Notes: generated by a model not told the origin, from the letters alone. Positions 1 to 9,053 are shown, counted from the stretch's first letter. The stretch is DNA of 59,706 nucleotides from Geobacillus proteiniphilus (GCF_001908025.1 NZ_MQMG01000015.1:1-59706), one strand, 5' to 3'. Made by a program: numbers and translations.

Positions 1-131
1 CACTGGGTGCACCACCCATTGTCCGCCCTTTCCCGATGCGGAGGAAAGGTGACGACGAACGGAAAACTGCCGCATTTCTCCCGTGGATTCGCTGTTTGCG
101 CACTCGATCATCGAAAAGGAGGATTTTCATC

Positions 132-1268
132 ATGGATGTCATCTATCCTCGCTGCGCAGGATTGGATGTTCATGCCGAAACCATCGTCGCCTGCGCGCTA
201 TGGGAAGAAGATGGACACATTCAAAAGGACATTCAAACCTTCTCCACGTTCTCGAAAGGACTTGGCGACCTGCTTGAGTGGCTCGAAGACCATGGGGTCA
301 CCCATGTCGCCATGGAATCCACCGGCGTGTATTGGAAACCGGTCTTTGCCTTCCTCGAGGGCTATGTCGACTTGACTTTGGCCAATCCGCAGCGGATCAA
401 AAATGTCCCGGGAAGAAAAACCGATGTCTCTGACGCCGAGTGGATCGCCAAGCTGCTCCGCCATGGACTCGTTGAAAAAAGTTTCGTCCCCCCAGCGGAT
501 ATTCGCGAATTGCGGGATTTTACCCGCCTCCGCAAAAAGTGGGTCGGACAGCTGACTTCGGAGAAAAACCGGATTCAAAAAGTGCTCGAGTCTTCCAATG
601 TCAAACTCGGCTCGGTCCTCTCCGATCTCTTCGGCGTTTCCGGAAAAGACATCCTCGCCCGGCTGCTGGAGAAGGGATACGTGGACAAGGACGAGTTGGA
701 TCAATGCCTGCGCGGAAGGCTCAAAAAGAAAAAGCAAGCGGTGTACGATTCGCTGCTCGGCACCTTGACCGAACACGAGCTCCGTCTCCTTCGCCTCTTG
801 TGGAAACACGTTGAGGAATTGGAGCAGTTAATCGAAGAAGTCGACCAGCACATCGACCGCCTGCTCGAGCCGTATCGCGAGGAAGTGAACCTGCTGATGA
901 CCATGCCCGGAGTGAAAAAACAAACCGCCGCCGTCATCATAGCCGAGATGGGAACCGACATGAGCGTCTTTGAAACGCCGGAACGGGCGGCTTCATGGAC
1001 TGGATTGTCCCCCGGCAACCATGAAAGCGCCGGAAAGCGAAAGAGCACGCGCACGACAAAAGGCAATCCCCATCTCCGATCGGCGTTATGCGAGGCGGCA
1101 TGGTCAGCAGCTCGATCCAAGACACATCCCTTGTCCCGAAAGTTTTGGTCGTTGGCGGCCCGGTGCGGGAAGAAAAAAGCCCTCATCGCCATTGCTCGGC
1201 GGATGTTGGTGATCATCTTTTGCATGATCTCCCGCAAAGAGCCGTTCCGCCAACCACAACTTATTTAG
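132..1268 (+). CDS. IS110-family transposase (DEDD recombinase)
   Basis: A transposase/recombinase of about 378 residues that moves its IS by a guide-RNA-directed mechanism. The start is placed at ATG 132 because AAAGGAGG lies at the right distance; the frame is open further upstream, to 36. The N-terminal RuvC-like DEDD domain shows Asp in GLDVHAET, Glu in AMESTGVYW and two Asp in KTDVSDAEW. The middle is a coiled coil rich in Glu and Leu. The C-terminal Tnp20 domain has MPGVKKQTAAVI and GLSPGNHESAGKRKS, where the serine nucleophile is expected. The last residues after SRKEPFR look short compared with family members, so a small C-terminal frameshift is possible. Confidence 0.9.
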   Translation: MDVIYPRCAGLDVHAETIVACALWEEDGHIQKDIQTFSTFSKGLGDLLEWLEDHGVTHVAMESTGVYWKPVFAFLEGYVDLTLANPQRIKNVPGRKTDVSDAEWIAKLLRHGLVEKSFVPPADIRELRDFTRLRKKWVGQLTSEKNRIQKVLESSNVKLGSVLSDLFGVSGKDILARLLEKGYVDKDELDQCLRGRLKKKKQAVYDSLLGTLTEHELRLLRLLWKHVEELEQLIEEVDQHIDRLLEPYREEVNLLMTMPGVKKQTAAVIIAEMGTDMSVFETPERAASWTGLSPGNHESAGKRKSTRTTKGNPHLRSALCEAAWSAARSKTHPLSRKFWSLAARCGKKKALIAIARRMLVIIFCMISRKEPFRQPQLI

Positions 1269-1272
1269 TCTA

Positions 1273-1343
1273 GCCAAAAGGCAGACAGGTTATACGAGAT
1301 GCCTAAAATCGGGCACCTCTGCTTTCCTATTGCCTTTTTTGGC
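1273..1343 (+). repeat. Long imperfect inverted repeat after the IS110 transposase
   Basis: GCCAAAAGGCA at 1273-1283 pairs with TGCCTTTTTTGGC at 1331-1343, enclosing a second hairpin (GAGATGCC with GGCACCTC). It may be a terminator for the transposase or structured DNA/RNA of the IS right end. It marks roughly where IS-related sequence stops. Confidence 0.5.
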
Positions 1344-1350
1344 CATTTTC

Positions 1351-1755
1351 AGTATACCCTCACGGATCAGGAGCGTATACCGCACTCACCAAGTGGTGGG
1401 GATTTTCACGGAAAAAGAAATGGATTGGATTCCGACTAATTCTACCCGCATTTTATATGGCGGAGATGATCATTAGAAAACAATTGCCGTGGCCATTGGG
1501 TCCGTCTTCTATAAAAAAGAGTTAAAGTACTGTTCATCGCCGTCATCGTGCATGGACAGTGAAAATAGCGCATAAATCCGGTTTTTCTGCCGTCATCCCC
1601 AAACAGGAACGCCAGCGGACAAATGGTTTGGCCGCGACGAATTCACCGTTTGGGATAAGCATGCGCATCGCATGCCCAGTGGGCAAGATGCCGCTACTTA
1701 TTCCGGCGGAAGTGATGAGTTTTATTCGTTCAGCGGCATGCCTGAACGGTTATAA
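1351..1755 (+). pseudogene. Remnants of an unrecognised protein-coding gene
   Basis: Two stretches read like protein but lack starts and are broken by stops. The first, ending near 1476, reads through EMDWIPTNSTRILYGGDDH. The second is an open frame at 1576-1755 ending at TAA 1753; it reads through ADKWFGRDEFTVWDKHAHR and ends in DEFYSFSGMPERL. The residue composition and lack of low complexity favour real former coding sequence. I do not recognise the family. The remnant lies between the IS110 element and the next gene, so the IS or a deletion next to it probably destroyed the gene. Confidence 0.45.
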
Positions 1756-1782
1756 CATGTCAGGGAGGAGGGGATGGAGGAA

Positions 1783-2858
1783 ATGAGAAAAAAAACCTGG
1801 CACCGCCCAGCTTTTTTAAATGCATTTTAATGAATATTCTTTTTCTTTTTTCTTTCTTTCCGGATGCGTTGGCGGCAGAAACGTTGCAAGCTTATCCCGA
1901 TCAAAGTGGTTTTATCATTCAAGCGGATCGAATTGTAGGAAAAGGGCTTGTCCCGGGAATAGTCATCGGCGAAACGGGAAATAAAAAACTTCAGCCGATG
2001 ATTCGGTTTCGCTTCGCTTCTGCTGAAATTTATGGACTAAAATTAATCAGGGAAATTCAGACAAATAACGGTTTGTTTCACATGATAATTTCATCAAAAG
2101 GAAAAGTCGAAGCAAGAAATTTAGTTGTCGACGCAACAGGGATTAGCTTTCAAAATCTTCAATTAAGGTTAGGCGAGCTTATCCCTGCGATTGAGTTGAA
2201 AAACGCCACTTTGCTCAGCTATTTTTTAACAGCTGATCATATTTCATTACAAGATATGGCGGTTGAATATCATGCTGGATCTTCAAATGCTAATATTCCT
2301 CCAACTGTACAAATTTTAAATAGACTATTTGGCATTACCTCTTTAGATAGTTTAAAAAGAGCAATAGATGAATTGATAAAAGAAAAAGCTGTTATTGTCG
2401 GGGAGGAAAACAAAGAAGGCGAACTGCAATCGGAAAAGGAGAATTCAAGTAAGGAGCCAGCTGACCAAGAGAATAATCAAAATGATTTGGATGATTTGGA
2501 AAATGGCAGCTTACCTAATAAAGAGCAGCAAAAAAATCCACAATCGGCAAATGAGCAAACTGACACAAAGCAATCATCGGTGAGCGAACAAACGCCTGAA
2601 CAGGCACAAAATGGATCTGCAAATAGCAGTGCGAAACATACGGATTATCCAGAAGATTCTAAACAAAATAACAGTACGGAAAATGTTAAAGAAAATTTAA
2701 AATTAGCGCCGCATTCGGCAGCAAATGAAAAAGGATACTTGGAATCCGAAGAGCCAAGTATAAATTCTGGCGAACAAATAGAACAAGTGAATAATGTGCA
2801 AAAAAAGGAAGAGAACATCATAAGAAAATTGTTGGGATTATTAAATATTATTCCTTAA
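1783..2858 (+). pseudogene. Secreted acidic/Gln-Asn-rich protein, apparent frameshift in the signal peptide
   Basis: The main open frame starts at ATG 1830 (342 residues) but has no ribosome-binding site and only a stub of a signal peptide (FLFSFFPDALAAE). A strong GGAGGGGATGGAGG lies before ATG 1783, which opens as MRKK and stops after 15 codons. Removing one A from the A8 run at 1788-1795 joins the two into a textbook Sec signal peptide: basic N-terminus, hydrophobic core, ALA-A cleavage site. Residues about 20-190 form a folded domain of unknown family. Residues about 190-325 are low-complexity Glu/Asn/Gln/Ser. The end (ENIIRKLLGLLNIIP) is hydrophobic. It may be a true null allele, a slippage-controlled gene or a sequencing error. 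The function is unknown. Confidence 0.6.
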
Positions 2859-2973
2859 TACCGATGACGATCTGTCAATTTTCCAAATTCATACTTATAC
2901 ACTCAAATTCCATGCCTTTATCGCATAAGGCAGCGACGAGACGATCCCGATGGGATTGGAATCACTTTATGCA

Positions 2974-3007
2974 AGGAGGTCCCAAAATGAGGGACATCCT
3001 TTTTTTA
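2974..3007 (+). terminator. Rho-independent terminator of the secreted-protein gene
   Basis: AGGAGGTCCC at 2974-2983 pairs with GGGACATCCT at 2991-3000, followed by a T run. The polarity fits the forward gene. It abuts the 3' end of katA on the other strand. Confidence 0.75.
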
Positions 3008-4471
3008 TGATTTTGTCGTCACGTCATCCGGAACTTGCAAGCCAAGTCCTTCGGCAACGCGGCGGCCGTAGTCAGGGTCTGCTTTATAGAAGTGGCGGAT
3101 TTGCCGCAATTTAATATCTTCTTTTGTGACTTGTTTCATCGATTCGACAATGTTTTTCACGAGACGCGCTTTTTCTTCTTCGCTCATGAGACGGTATAAG
3201 TCTCCTGCTTGCGTATAATGATCATCGTCGTCATATGGCACGCTTTCTGCCACGCCGGATACCGGGAATGGGGTCGTCTTATGTTCTGGCACTTCTGTCG
3301 GTCCGCCGAAGCTGTTTGGTTCGTAGTTGACCGAACCGCCTCCGTTATTATCAAAACGCATGAAGCCGTCACGTTGATAATTGTTTACTTCCACGCGCGG
3401 GCGGTTGATCGGAAGCAAGTTATGGTTCACGCCGACGCGGTAACGGTGCGCATCCGCATAAGCGAACAAACGGGCTTGCAACATTTTGTCCGGTGACGGC
3501 TCAACGCCAGGAACAAGGTTTCCAGGAGAGAATGTCGCTTGTTCGACTTCGGCAAAGTAGTTTTCCGGATTGCGGTTTAATACCATACGGCCGACTTCAA
3601 TTAACGGATAATCTTTATGTGACCAAACTTTTGTGACGTCAAATGGATTGAAACGGTATGTTTTTGCGTCTTCTAGCGGCATAATTTGCACATATAATGT
3701 CCAAGATGGATAGTCGCCTTTTTCGATGGCGTTATATAAATCTTCCGTATGGTAATCCGGATTTTCTCCGGCGATTTTAACCGCTAGTTCCGGATCCATG
3801 TTTTTGACGCCTTGGTTTGTTTTAAAGTGGTATTTTACCCATACTGCTTCGCCGTCTTCATTCACCCATTTGAATGTATGGCTTCCGTATCCGTTCATAT
3901 GACGGTAAGTGAGCGGAATGCCGCGATCCCCGAACAAATAAGTGACTTGGTGCAAAGATTCCGGAGATAAAGACCAGAAATCCCACATTGCTGTCGGATT
4001 TTTCAAATGTGTACGCGGATCGCGTTTTTGTGTATGGATAAAATCCGGGAATTTAATCGCATCACGAATAAAGAAAATTGGTGTGTTGTTGCCTACAATA
4101 TCGTAGTTCCCCTCTTCTGTGTAAAACTTCACCGCAAAACCGCGCGGGTCGCGGACGGTATCCGCAGATCCCAATTCACCGGCGACAGTAGAGAAGCGGA
4201 CGAACACAGGCGTGCGTTTTCCAACACCATTAAACACTTTTGCTTTTGTATACTTCGACATATCGTTCGTTACTTCGAAATAACCGTGCGCACCTGCGCC
4301 TTTCGCATGTACGACACGTTCTGGAACGCGTTCTCTATTGAAATGTGCCAGTTTTTCAAGAAGATGTACGTCTTGGATTAATGTCGGTCCGGGATTACCA
4401 GCCGTTATCGAGTTTTGGTTATCGCCAACAGGTGCTCCCCAACTAGTTGTGAGCTTTTTTTTATCTGACAT
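3005..4471 (-). CDS. katA: Haem catalase KatA
   Basis: A monofunctional haem catalase that converts hydrogen peroxide to water and oxygen in the cytoplasm. It is 488 residues long, the size of small-subunit (clade 3) catalases such as B. subtilis KatA. Distal-side catalytic His is His55 in [12 protein letters not shown] and the distal Asn is near Asn128 in [10 protein letters not shown]. The proximal haem-ligand Tyr is Tyr338 in [10 protein letters not shown]. The start at 4471 has AGGGGG upstream. It is monocistronic, with its own promoter and a perfect PerR operator (separate entries), so peroxide induction by PerR derepression is very likely. Confidence 0.97.
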   Translation of the reverse strand: MSDKKKLTTSWGAPVGDNQNSITAGNPGPTLIQDVHLLEKLAHFNRERVPERVVHAKGAGAHGYFEVTNDMSKYTKAKVFNGVGKRTPVFVRFSTVAGELGSADTVRDPRGFAVKFYTEEGNYDIVGNNTPIFFIRDAIKFPDFIHTQKRDPRTHLKNPTAMWDFWSLSPESLHQVTYLFGDRGIPLTYRHMNGYGSHTFKWVNEDGEAVWVKYHFKTNQGVKNMDPELAVKIAGENPDYHTEDLYNAIEKGDYPSWTLYVQIMPLEDAKTYRFNPFDVTKVWSHKDYPLIEVGRMVLNRNPENYFAEVEQATFSPGNLVPGVEPSPDKMLQARLFAYADAHRYRVGVNHNLLPINRPRVEVNNYQRDGFMRFDNNGGGSVNYEPNSFGGPTEVPEHKTTPFPVSGVAESVPYDDDDHYTQAGDLYRLMSEEEKARLVKNIVESMKQVTKEDIKLRQIRHFYKADPDYGRRVAEGLGLQVPDDVTTKS

Positions 4472-4511
4472 CGTTTATTTCCCCCTATTTTCATTTTCGT
4501 CTTCATAACAA

Positions 4512-4539
4512 ATGATAACATTTTTCAAATTAAAGTCAA
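4512..4539 (-). promoter_or_regulatory. katA sigma-A promoter
   Basis: On the reverse strand, -35 TTGACT (4539-4534) and -10 TATCAT (4517-4512) are separated by 16 bases. They lie about 40 bases before the katA start codon. Confidence 0.75.
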
Positions 4540-4546
4540 TACTTAT

Positions 4547-4561
4547 TTATAATAATTATAA
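4547..4561. promoter_or_regulatory. Per box (PerR operator) of katA
   Basis: TTATAATAATTATAA matches the Bacillus Per box consensus TTATAATNATTATAA at every position. It lies 8 bases upstream of the katA -35 element. PerR is the Fe/Mn-dependent peroxide sensor that represses katA in B. subtilis. A second, weaker AT-rich repeat follows at about 4566-4600. Confidence 0.88.
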
Positions 4562-4987
4562 AAATATATTTATAATAAAATCATATTTAAAATAATATAA
4601 CAACTATTCAGATAATTAAGTTGCCATATGTACGAAAATGCATAAGCTGTTATCAATATTATCGCTCCAACTGAAAATCATGATAGTGTCCATCCCTCGG
4701 TAGTTGGTTTGGCTGCTGAATGATTTTCAAGGTGGCGGATTTTTATGTGCATTTATGCATCCGTTATGAGTTTTGCATCTTCATTTAATTAAAAAAACGT
4801 CTGATTTATGCATATGACTCCTGATAAAAGAGAATTAGTATGATTTACAGTTGTTTTTCTATTAAGTAATGCAAAGCATCCTAATTTTAATTGATCAGCC
4901 CGAGACAATTTGATGTATTTAAGATTTTGGCTTTGATGAGAATTTATTAGGTTCATCATCAAAGGAGATCAAAGCCTAGACAGAAAA
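4562..4987. other. AT-rich intergenic stretch with inverted repeats, no gene seen
   Basis: No plausible coding frame with a ribosome-binding site is visible. TGAAAATCAT at 4672-4681 is repeated in inverted form at 4720-4729. CTTTGATGA at 4931-4939 is inverted at 4956-4964. Neither is followed by a T run. The stretch is probably decayed DNA or an old mobile-element edge. Confidence 0.4.
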
Positions 4988-5116
4988 AATGTGGAGTTTC
5001 ATATTGAAAAATTATGGATCCGTAACATTACGCTAACAACCGGCCTTGTCAATACGACTGACTTCTACACCGATGTTATTAAAAACGGTGGAGTCGAAAA
5101 AATTGAAAGTTATTAG
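4988..5116 (+). pseudogene. C-terminal fragment of a zinc-type alcohol dehydrogenase
   Basis: A 42-codon open frame ends at TAG 5114 and has no start. It contains HIEKLWIRNITLTTGLVNT, which matches the C-terminal region of medium-chain zinc alcohol dehydrogenases (the segment after the Rossmann fold, typically ...NITITTGLVDT...). The rest of the gene is gone. The fragment ends about 70 bases before the IS1182 element, so a deletion associated with the IS may have removed the body of the gene. Family assignment rests on this short motif. Confidence 0.6.
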
Positions 5117-5159
5117 GGAAAGTATCGAAAAGCATCGAGAAGGGATAATAAACGAAGAA

Positions 5160-5179
5160 CTGCCCACATTTGTGGGCAG
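5160..5179 (+). repeat. Perfect hairpin just left of the IS1182 element
   Basis: CTGCCCAC at 5160-5167 pairs with GTGGGCAG at 5172-5179. No T run follows directly. It may be the terminator stem of the lost alcohol dehydrogenase gene, with its T tract separated by the IS insertion. Confidence 0.4.
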
Positions 5180-5186
5180 CTCAGCT

Positions 5187-6713
5187 TGTCGACAAAGTCG
5201 ACAAGCTGTTTTATTATGAAGGTAAGACGAGGGAGAAATGGAGGAAAGGAACGATGCTTCGGCCACACCAAGAAGATGGGCGCTATACCGAAACCACGGT
5301 GAAACTGGATGATCTGGTTCCAGAGGATCACTTGGTAAGAAAGCTGGATGCGGCCATTGATTTTTCTTTTATCTATGATGTGGTGAAAGATCTCTACTCT
5401 CCTGATCATGGACGTCCGAGCATTGATCCAGTGATGTTGTTTAAAATGTATTTGATTCAGTATGTATTTGGGATTCGTTCCATGCGTGAAACCGTTGAAC
5501 AAATCCGAACCAACGTTGCCTACCGTTGGTTTTTAGGACTTAGTCTTCATGATCCCGTTCCTCATCACTCGACGCCAAGTAAAAACTATGCGCGTCGTTT
5601 CGCTGGAACGGATGTATTCCATCAAATTTTTTCACGGATTTTAAAAGAAGCCTTTGAACACGGATTGGTAGATTCGAGTGTCTTGTACGTAGACTCCACT
5701 CATGTCAAAGCAAGCGCCAATAAAAAGAAGTTTACAACGGAAATGGCAGAAGTCGAAGCCAAAGCCTACCAACAGGAACTCGAAAAAGAAATCGAACGGG
5801 ATCGGATCGCTCATGGAAAATCGCCGTTGCCATCTGAGAAAAAAAAAACGGGAAGTAAAAGTAAGCAAAACGGATCCGGAGAGCGGACTGTTGGTGAAAA
5901 ATGAACGGGAGCGAGTGTTTGCCTATTCGTATCATACAGCTTGTGATCGCAACGGATGGATTCTACAGCCCTACGTGACGGCAGCCAACGTCCATGACAG
6001 TCAAGCGTTTTTTGTGCTGTTCGAACGAGTGAAACGGGAAATCCAATCATGTCCGGAAGCCGTGTGTGTAGACGCAGGATATAAAACTCCTGCCATTGCC
6101 AAGTATTTACTCGAACAAGGGGTAAAGCCGATTTGGCCGTACACTCGCCCGAAAACAAAAGATGGATTCTTTCGGAAATCAGATTTTGTGTATGACGAAT
6201 ATTTTGATTGTTATCTATGCCCCAATGATCAAGTTCTATCTTACTCTACTACGAATCGGGAAGGGTACCGAGAATACAAATCGGACCCGGCGGTGTGCCG
6301 AAGCTGTCCGTATCTTCATCAGTGCACGCAAAGCAAGAGCTACACCAAAGTAGTCACTCGCCACGTATGGCAGGACTACTATGAAGAAGCAGAGCATTTG
6401 CGGTATGTTCCGGAATACCGGGAACTCTATGCCCTCCGAAAAGAGACGATTGAACGGGATTTCGCCGATATGAAAGAGAAGCATGGTCTGCGCTGGACGC
6501 ATTACCGGGGATTGGAAAAAAATGAGGCGCAGGCGATGCTTGTTTGTGCTGCCATGAATTTAAAAAAACTGGCGAATTACCTATGGAAGGCGAAGCACCG
6601 CCCTTTCTTTTCCTTTGCATGGCTTCCCATCCTACCCACTTTTTTTGAAAACATAGTCTATTTATGGAACAAAATGGGTTTCAGACGAATGTCTGAAACC
6701 CATTTTGTCAACA
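5187..6713 (+). mobile_element. IS1182-family insertion sequence
   Basis: The element is defined by an IS1182-type DDE transposase and by matching ends: TGTCGACAAA at 5187-5196 and the inverted TGTTGACAAA at 6713-6704 (9 of 10 identical). Both ends carry sub-terminal palindromes: AGCTTGTCGAC/GTCGACAAGCT on the left and ATGGGTTTCAGAC/GTCTGAAACCCAT (13-base arms, 6674-6703) on the right. The right palindrome followed by TTTT can act as a terminator. Length is about 1.53 kb. I could not define a target duplication. Exact ends are inferred. Confidence 0.65.
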
Positions 6714-6715
6714 GT
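5254..6715 (+). pseudogene. IS1182-family transposase split by a frameshift at an A10 run
   Basis: The first frame runs from ATG 5254 (RBS GAGGAAAGG) to a stop at 5904. The second frame continues the protein from about 5849. The break is at ten A residues (5839-5848); nine would restore ...SEKKKREVKVSKTDPESG. The DDE residues are divided: D1 in YVDSTHVKAS is in the first frame, while D2 in VDAGYKTPA and E in ETIERDFADMKEKHG are in the second. Neither half alone could be active. The second frame has no stop inside the element and reads on to 6982 in flanking DNA. It is either a pseudogene or a transposase made by slippage on the A run. Confidence 0.85.
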
Positions 6716-6727
6716 CTGCGGCCGCTG

Positions 6728-6925
6728 TTAGCGGCCGCGGGCTTTTTGCTCGACATACTCGCTCACAAGCGCTTCAATTTGCTGTTCATCGGGCTTTTCG
6801 CCGCGAAAGGGAAACACAATTTCATCGATGAATTCGCCGTTGCGGTAAACATGCAGCGCCCCTTTTTGCAGCAAGACGCTGTATTCGATCTCAAATCGAT
6901 ATCCTTCGTGTTCGATGGCGCCCAA
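6728..6925 (-). CDS. Small YbxH-like (DUF5370-like) protein
   Basis: A 65-residue soluble protein: MGAIEHEGYRFEIEY... with HVYRNGEFIDEI and a short helical C-terminus. It resembles the B. subtilis YbxH group of small proteins of unknown function, a call from memory of the pattern. The start is TTG 6925 preceded by GAGGAAGG. Its terminator stem (GCGGCCGC repeated in inverted form at about 6718-6738) overlaps the stop codon, and the IS1182 end begins right after that stem where a T tract would be expected. No function is assigned. Confidence 0.65.
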   Translation of the reverse strand: MGAIEHEGYRFEIEYSVLLQKGALHVYRNGEFIDEIVFPFRGEKPDEQQIEALVSEYVEQKARGR

Positions 6926-7009
6926 TTGTCATTCACCTTCCTCTCGTTTATTGTCTCATGTGCGTCGATTCGTTATGTATGAATTAAGAAGGTCCTCCTA
7001 TAGACGGGG

Positions 7010-7017
7010 GCCGATCG
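7010..7017 (+). promoter_or_regulatory. Candidate sigma-D -10 element upstream of the chemoreceptor gene
   Basis: GCCGATCG resembles the sigma-D (motility sigma) -10 consensus GCCGATAT, and chemoreceptor genes are usual sigma-D targets in Bacillus. A matching TAAA -35 element at the right distance is not clear. TATAAT at 7027-7032 could instead be a sigma-A -10. Confidence 0.35.
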
Positions 7018-7076
7018 TCCTTTGTATAATGAAAATTAGTGCGACAAAAAGAGGAAACAGAGGGGAGAAATAGCGA

Positions 7077-9053
7077 GTGTTCCGGACATTGCGCAGCAAA
7101 TTGATCGTCTTGATGGCTTTATTGTTAGTTATTTCCTTGGCAGCGACGCAGCTCGTTGGAGTTGTGCAAATGCGGCGGATGGTTGACACTGATGTGAAAC
7201 AACGGGCGCAGACGGCGCTCGATGGGTTGCTTGGCGACATTCGCGACAGTTTTCAAAGTGAAGAGAACAGCTTAGTGCAATTCAGTGAATCGCCGTTGGC
7301 TTTGCAAATGGTTCGGGACGAAAGCGCCTGGTCAGGGCTGGAAAAGCAGTTCCGCACGTTTTTGCGCTTGCATGAGAATGTGCAATTCATCTATATTGGC
7401 ACTGAGCAGAAGAAAATGTACATCACGCCGATGACAGAGCTCCCGGACGGATACGATCCGACGAGCCGCCCGTGGTATAAGGAAGCGATGAAGCGGCCGG
7501 ATGAAGTCGTGTGGACCGAACCTTATGTCGATGCCATTACCGGCAAGAACGTTGTGACGTTGGCCAAAGCGGTGAGCGAAAATGGCCGCATTGCTGCAGT
7601 CATCGGCATCGATATGACGCTCGATGCGGTGACGAGAATCGTCAATGCGAGCGACGTCGGCTATCACGGTTATCCGGTGCTGTTTGACTCGAAAGGGACG
7701 GCGGTCGTCCACCCGCAATATAAAGGAAAAAACATGGCCAAAAACGCAACGGTCCGCTATATGCTCGAACATAAAAAAGGGATGCGGGAATATGAACAAA
7801 ACGGCGAACAGCGGGTTATGTATTTCACCACGATTCCGGAGCTCGGCTGGAAAGTCGGCGTCGTCTATAAAGAAAAGGACTTATCGGCGATGAGCCGATC
7901 GCTTGGGGTAAACATGCTTGTCATTACAGTTATTGCGCTCGTTGTGGCGCTTGTTGCCGTCTATTTCTTGGCGCGCTCGATCACAAGGCCGATTGCCGCG
8001 CTGCAAGAGCAAGTCGAAAAGGCGGCGGGCGGCGACTTGACGGTGCAAGCGCGTGTCACAGCCAAAGATGAGATCGGCCGCCTCGCCCGCCACTTCAATG
8101 ACATGATCGACCATATGCGGACGCTGATCAGCGAGGTGAACCGCTCGGTCAATGAATTGGCCGTTTCGGCCGACCATTTGAGCGCTGTCTCGGAAGAAAC
8201 GATGGCCACAAGCGAACAAGTGGCGAAAGCGATCGGCGAAATCGCCAAAGGAACGACCGATCAAGCGGGAAGCCTCGATACGATCAATGAGCGGACGACG
8301 GCGCTGTCCCAGCAAATCGAAGCGGTCACGAATGCGACGGCTGGCATGGAGTCGCTGTCCGATGAGACGAAAACCGCGAGCTACGATGGCTTGGAGCATT
8401 TAAACATTTTGCAGAAAAAATCGGAGGAAGCGAAAAATGAACTCGAGTCTGTAGAAAATGTCATTAGCGACCTTGTGAAAAAGATGGATGAAATTGACGG
8501 CGTCATTCAAACGATCACGGCCATTTCCGGACAGACGAATTTGCTGGCGTTAAACGCCAGCATCGAGGCGGCGCGGGCTGGCGAGCATGGCAAAGGGTTT
8601 GCCGTTGTCGCCGATGAGGTGCGCAAGCTGGCCGAACAATCCGCGAAAGCGACGGAGATGATCCGTGCGACGATCGTTGCCATCCAGCAGCAAGCCGGGC
8701 TGGTGATGGAAGCGGTCGGCCGCTCCAAGCAGGCGTACAACGAACAGCGGGAAGCGGTGCACACGACCGGCGATTCATTTGTCAAAATCACCGGCATGAT
8801 GGAGCAAGTGGCGGCGGCGATCGCCGGGATTATGGAGGAAGCAAAGCGGATGAACGCAAGCAAAGACGATGTCGTTGGGGCGATGCAAAACATCGCCGCC
8901 ATCGCCCAACAAGCAGCGGCAGCGGCGGAAGAAGTGGCCGCTTCGGCTGACGATCAGTTACAAGCCCTTTCGACAGTGACTGAATCGGCGGAGGCGTTAA
9001 GCGAAATGAGCCGGCAGTTGAAACAACTGGTGGAAAAGTTCAAGATTTCGTAA
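7077..9053 (+). CDS. Methyl-accepting chemotaxis protein with a double-Cache sensor
   Basis: A 658-residue transmembrane chemoreceptor. The GTG start at 7077 has AGGGGAG upstream. Order: TM1 about residues 8-30; extracytoplasmic double-Cache domain about 33-275; TM2 about 277-299; HAMP about 297-350; methyl-accepting signalling domain to the end, with the invariant hairpin tip [20 protein letters not shown]. The sensor has [19 protein letters not shown] and VIGIDMTL, matching the amino-acid-binding Cache signature (Tyr, Arg, Trp, Tyr, Asp). It probably senses amino acids and controls CheA. It is monocistronic with a terminator directly after. Confidence 0.93.
   Translation: MFRTLRSKLIVLMALLLVISLAATQLVGVVQMRRMVDTDVKQRAQTALDGLLGDIRDSFQSEENSLVQFSESPLALQMVRDESAWSGLEKQFRTFLRLHENVQFIYIGTEQKKMYITPMTELPDGYDPTSRPWYKEAMKRPDEVVWTEPYVDAITGKNVVTLAKAVSENGRIAAVIGIDMTLDAVTRIVNASDVGYHGYPVLFDSKGTAVVHPQYKGKNMAKNATVRYMLEHKKGMREYEQNGEQRVMYFTTIPELGWKVGVVYKEKDLSAMSRSLGVNMLVITVIALVVALVAVYFLARSITRPIAALQEQVEKAAGGDLTVQARVTAKDEIGRLARHFNDMIDHMRTLISEVNRSVNELAVSADHLSAVSEETMATSEQVAKAIGEIAKGTTDQAGSLDTINERTTALSQQIEAVTNATAGMESLSDETKTASYDGLEHLNILQKKSEEAKNELESVENVISDLVKKMDEIDGVIQTITAISGQTNLLALNASIEAARAGEHGKGFAVVADEVRKLAEQSAKATEMIRATIVAIQQQAGLVMEAVGRSKQAYNEQREAVHTTGDSFVKITGMMEQVAAAIAGIMEEAKRMNASKDDVVGAMQNIAAIAQQAAAAAEEVAASADDQLQALSTVTESAEALSEMSRQLKQLVEKFKIS

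Larger units (their letters stand above)
1..1343 (+). mobile_element. IS110-family insertion sequence, left end cut by the window edge
   Basis: The element is recognised by its IS110-type transposase. The right side after the gene holds a long imperfect inverted repeat and no IS-type terminal inverted repeats, as expected for IS110, which usually lacks them. The left boundary lies outside or very near the window start, so only about 131 bases upstream of the transposase are visible. IS110 elements are known to encode a guide (bridge) RNA in one of their non-coding ends. Which end does so here is not decided by the sequence. The outer limits given are approximate. Confidence 0.6.

Noticed and set aside
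198-1237. Long reverse-strand ORFs opposite the IS110 transposase
   Set aside because: They are mirror frames of a confident transposase and have no RBS or domain.
1559-1786. 75-codon ORF (start GTG 1559)
   Set aside because: No RBS, and a different frame of the same stretch reads more like protein (the remnant).
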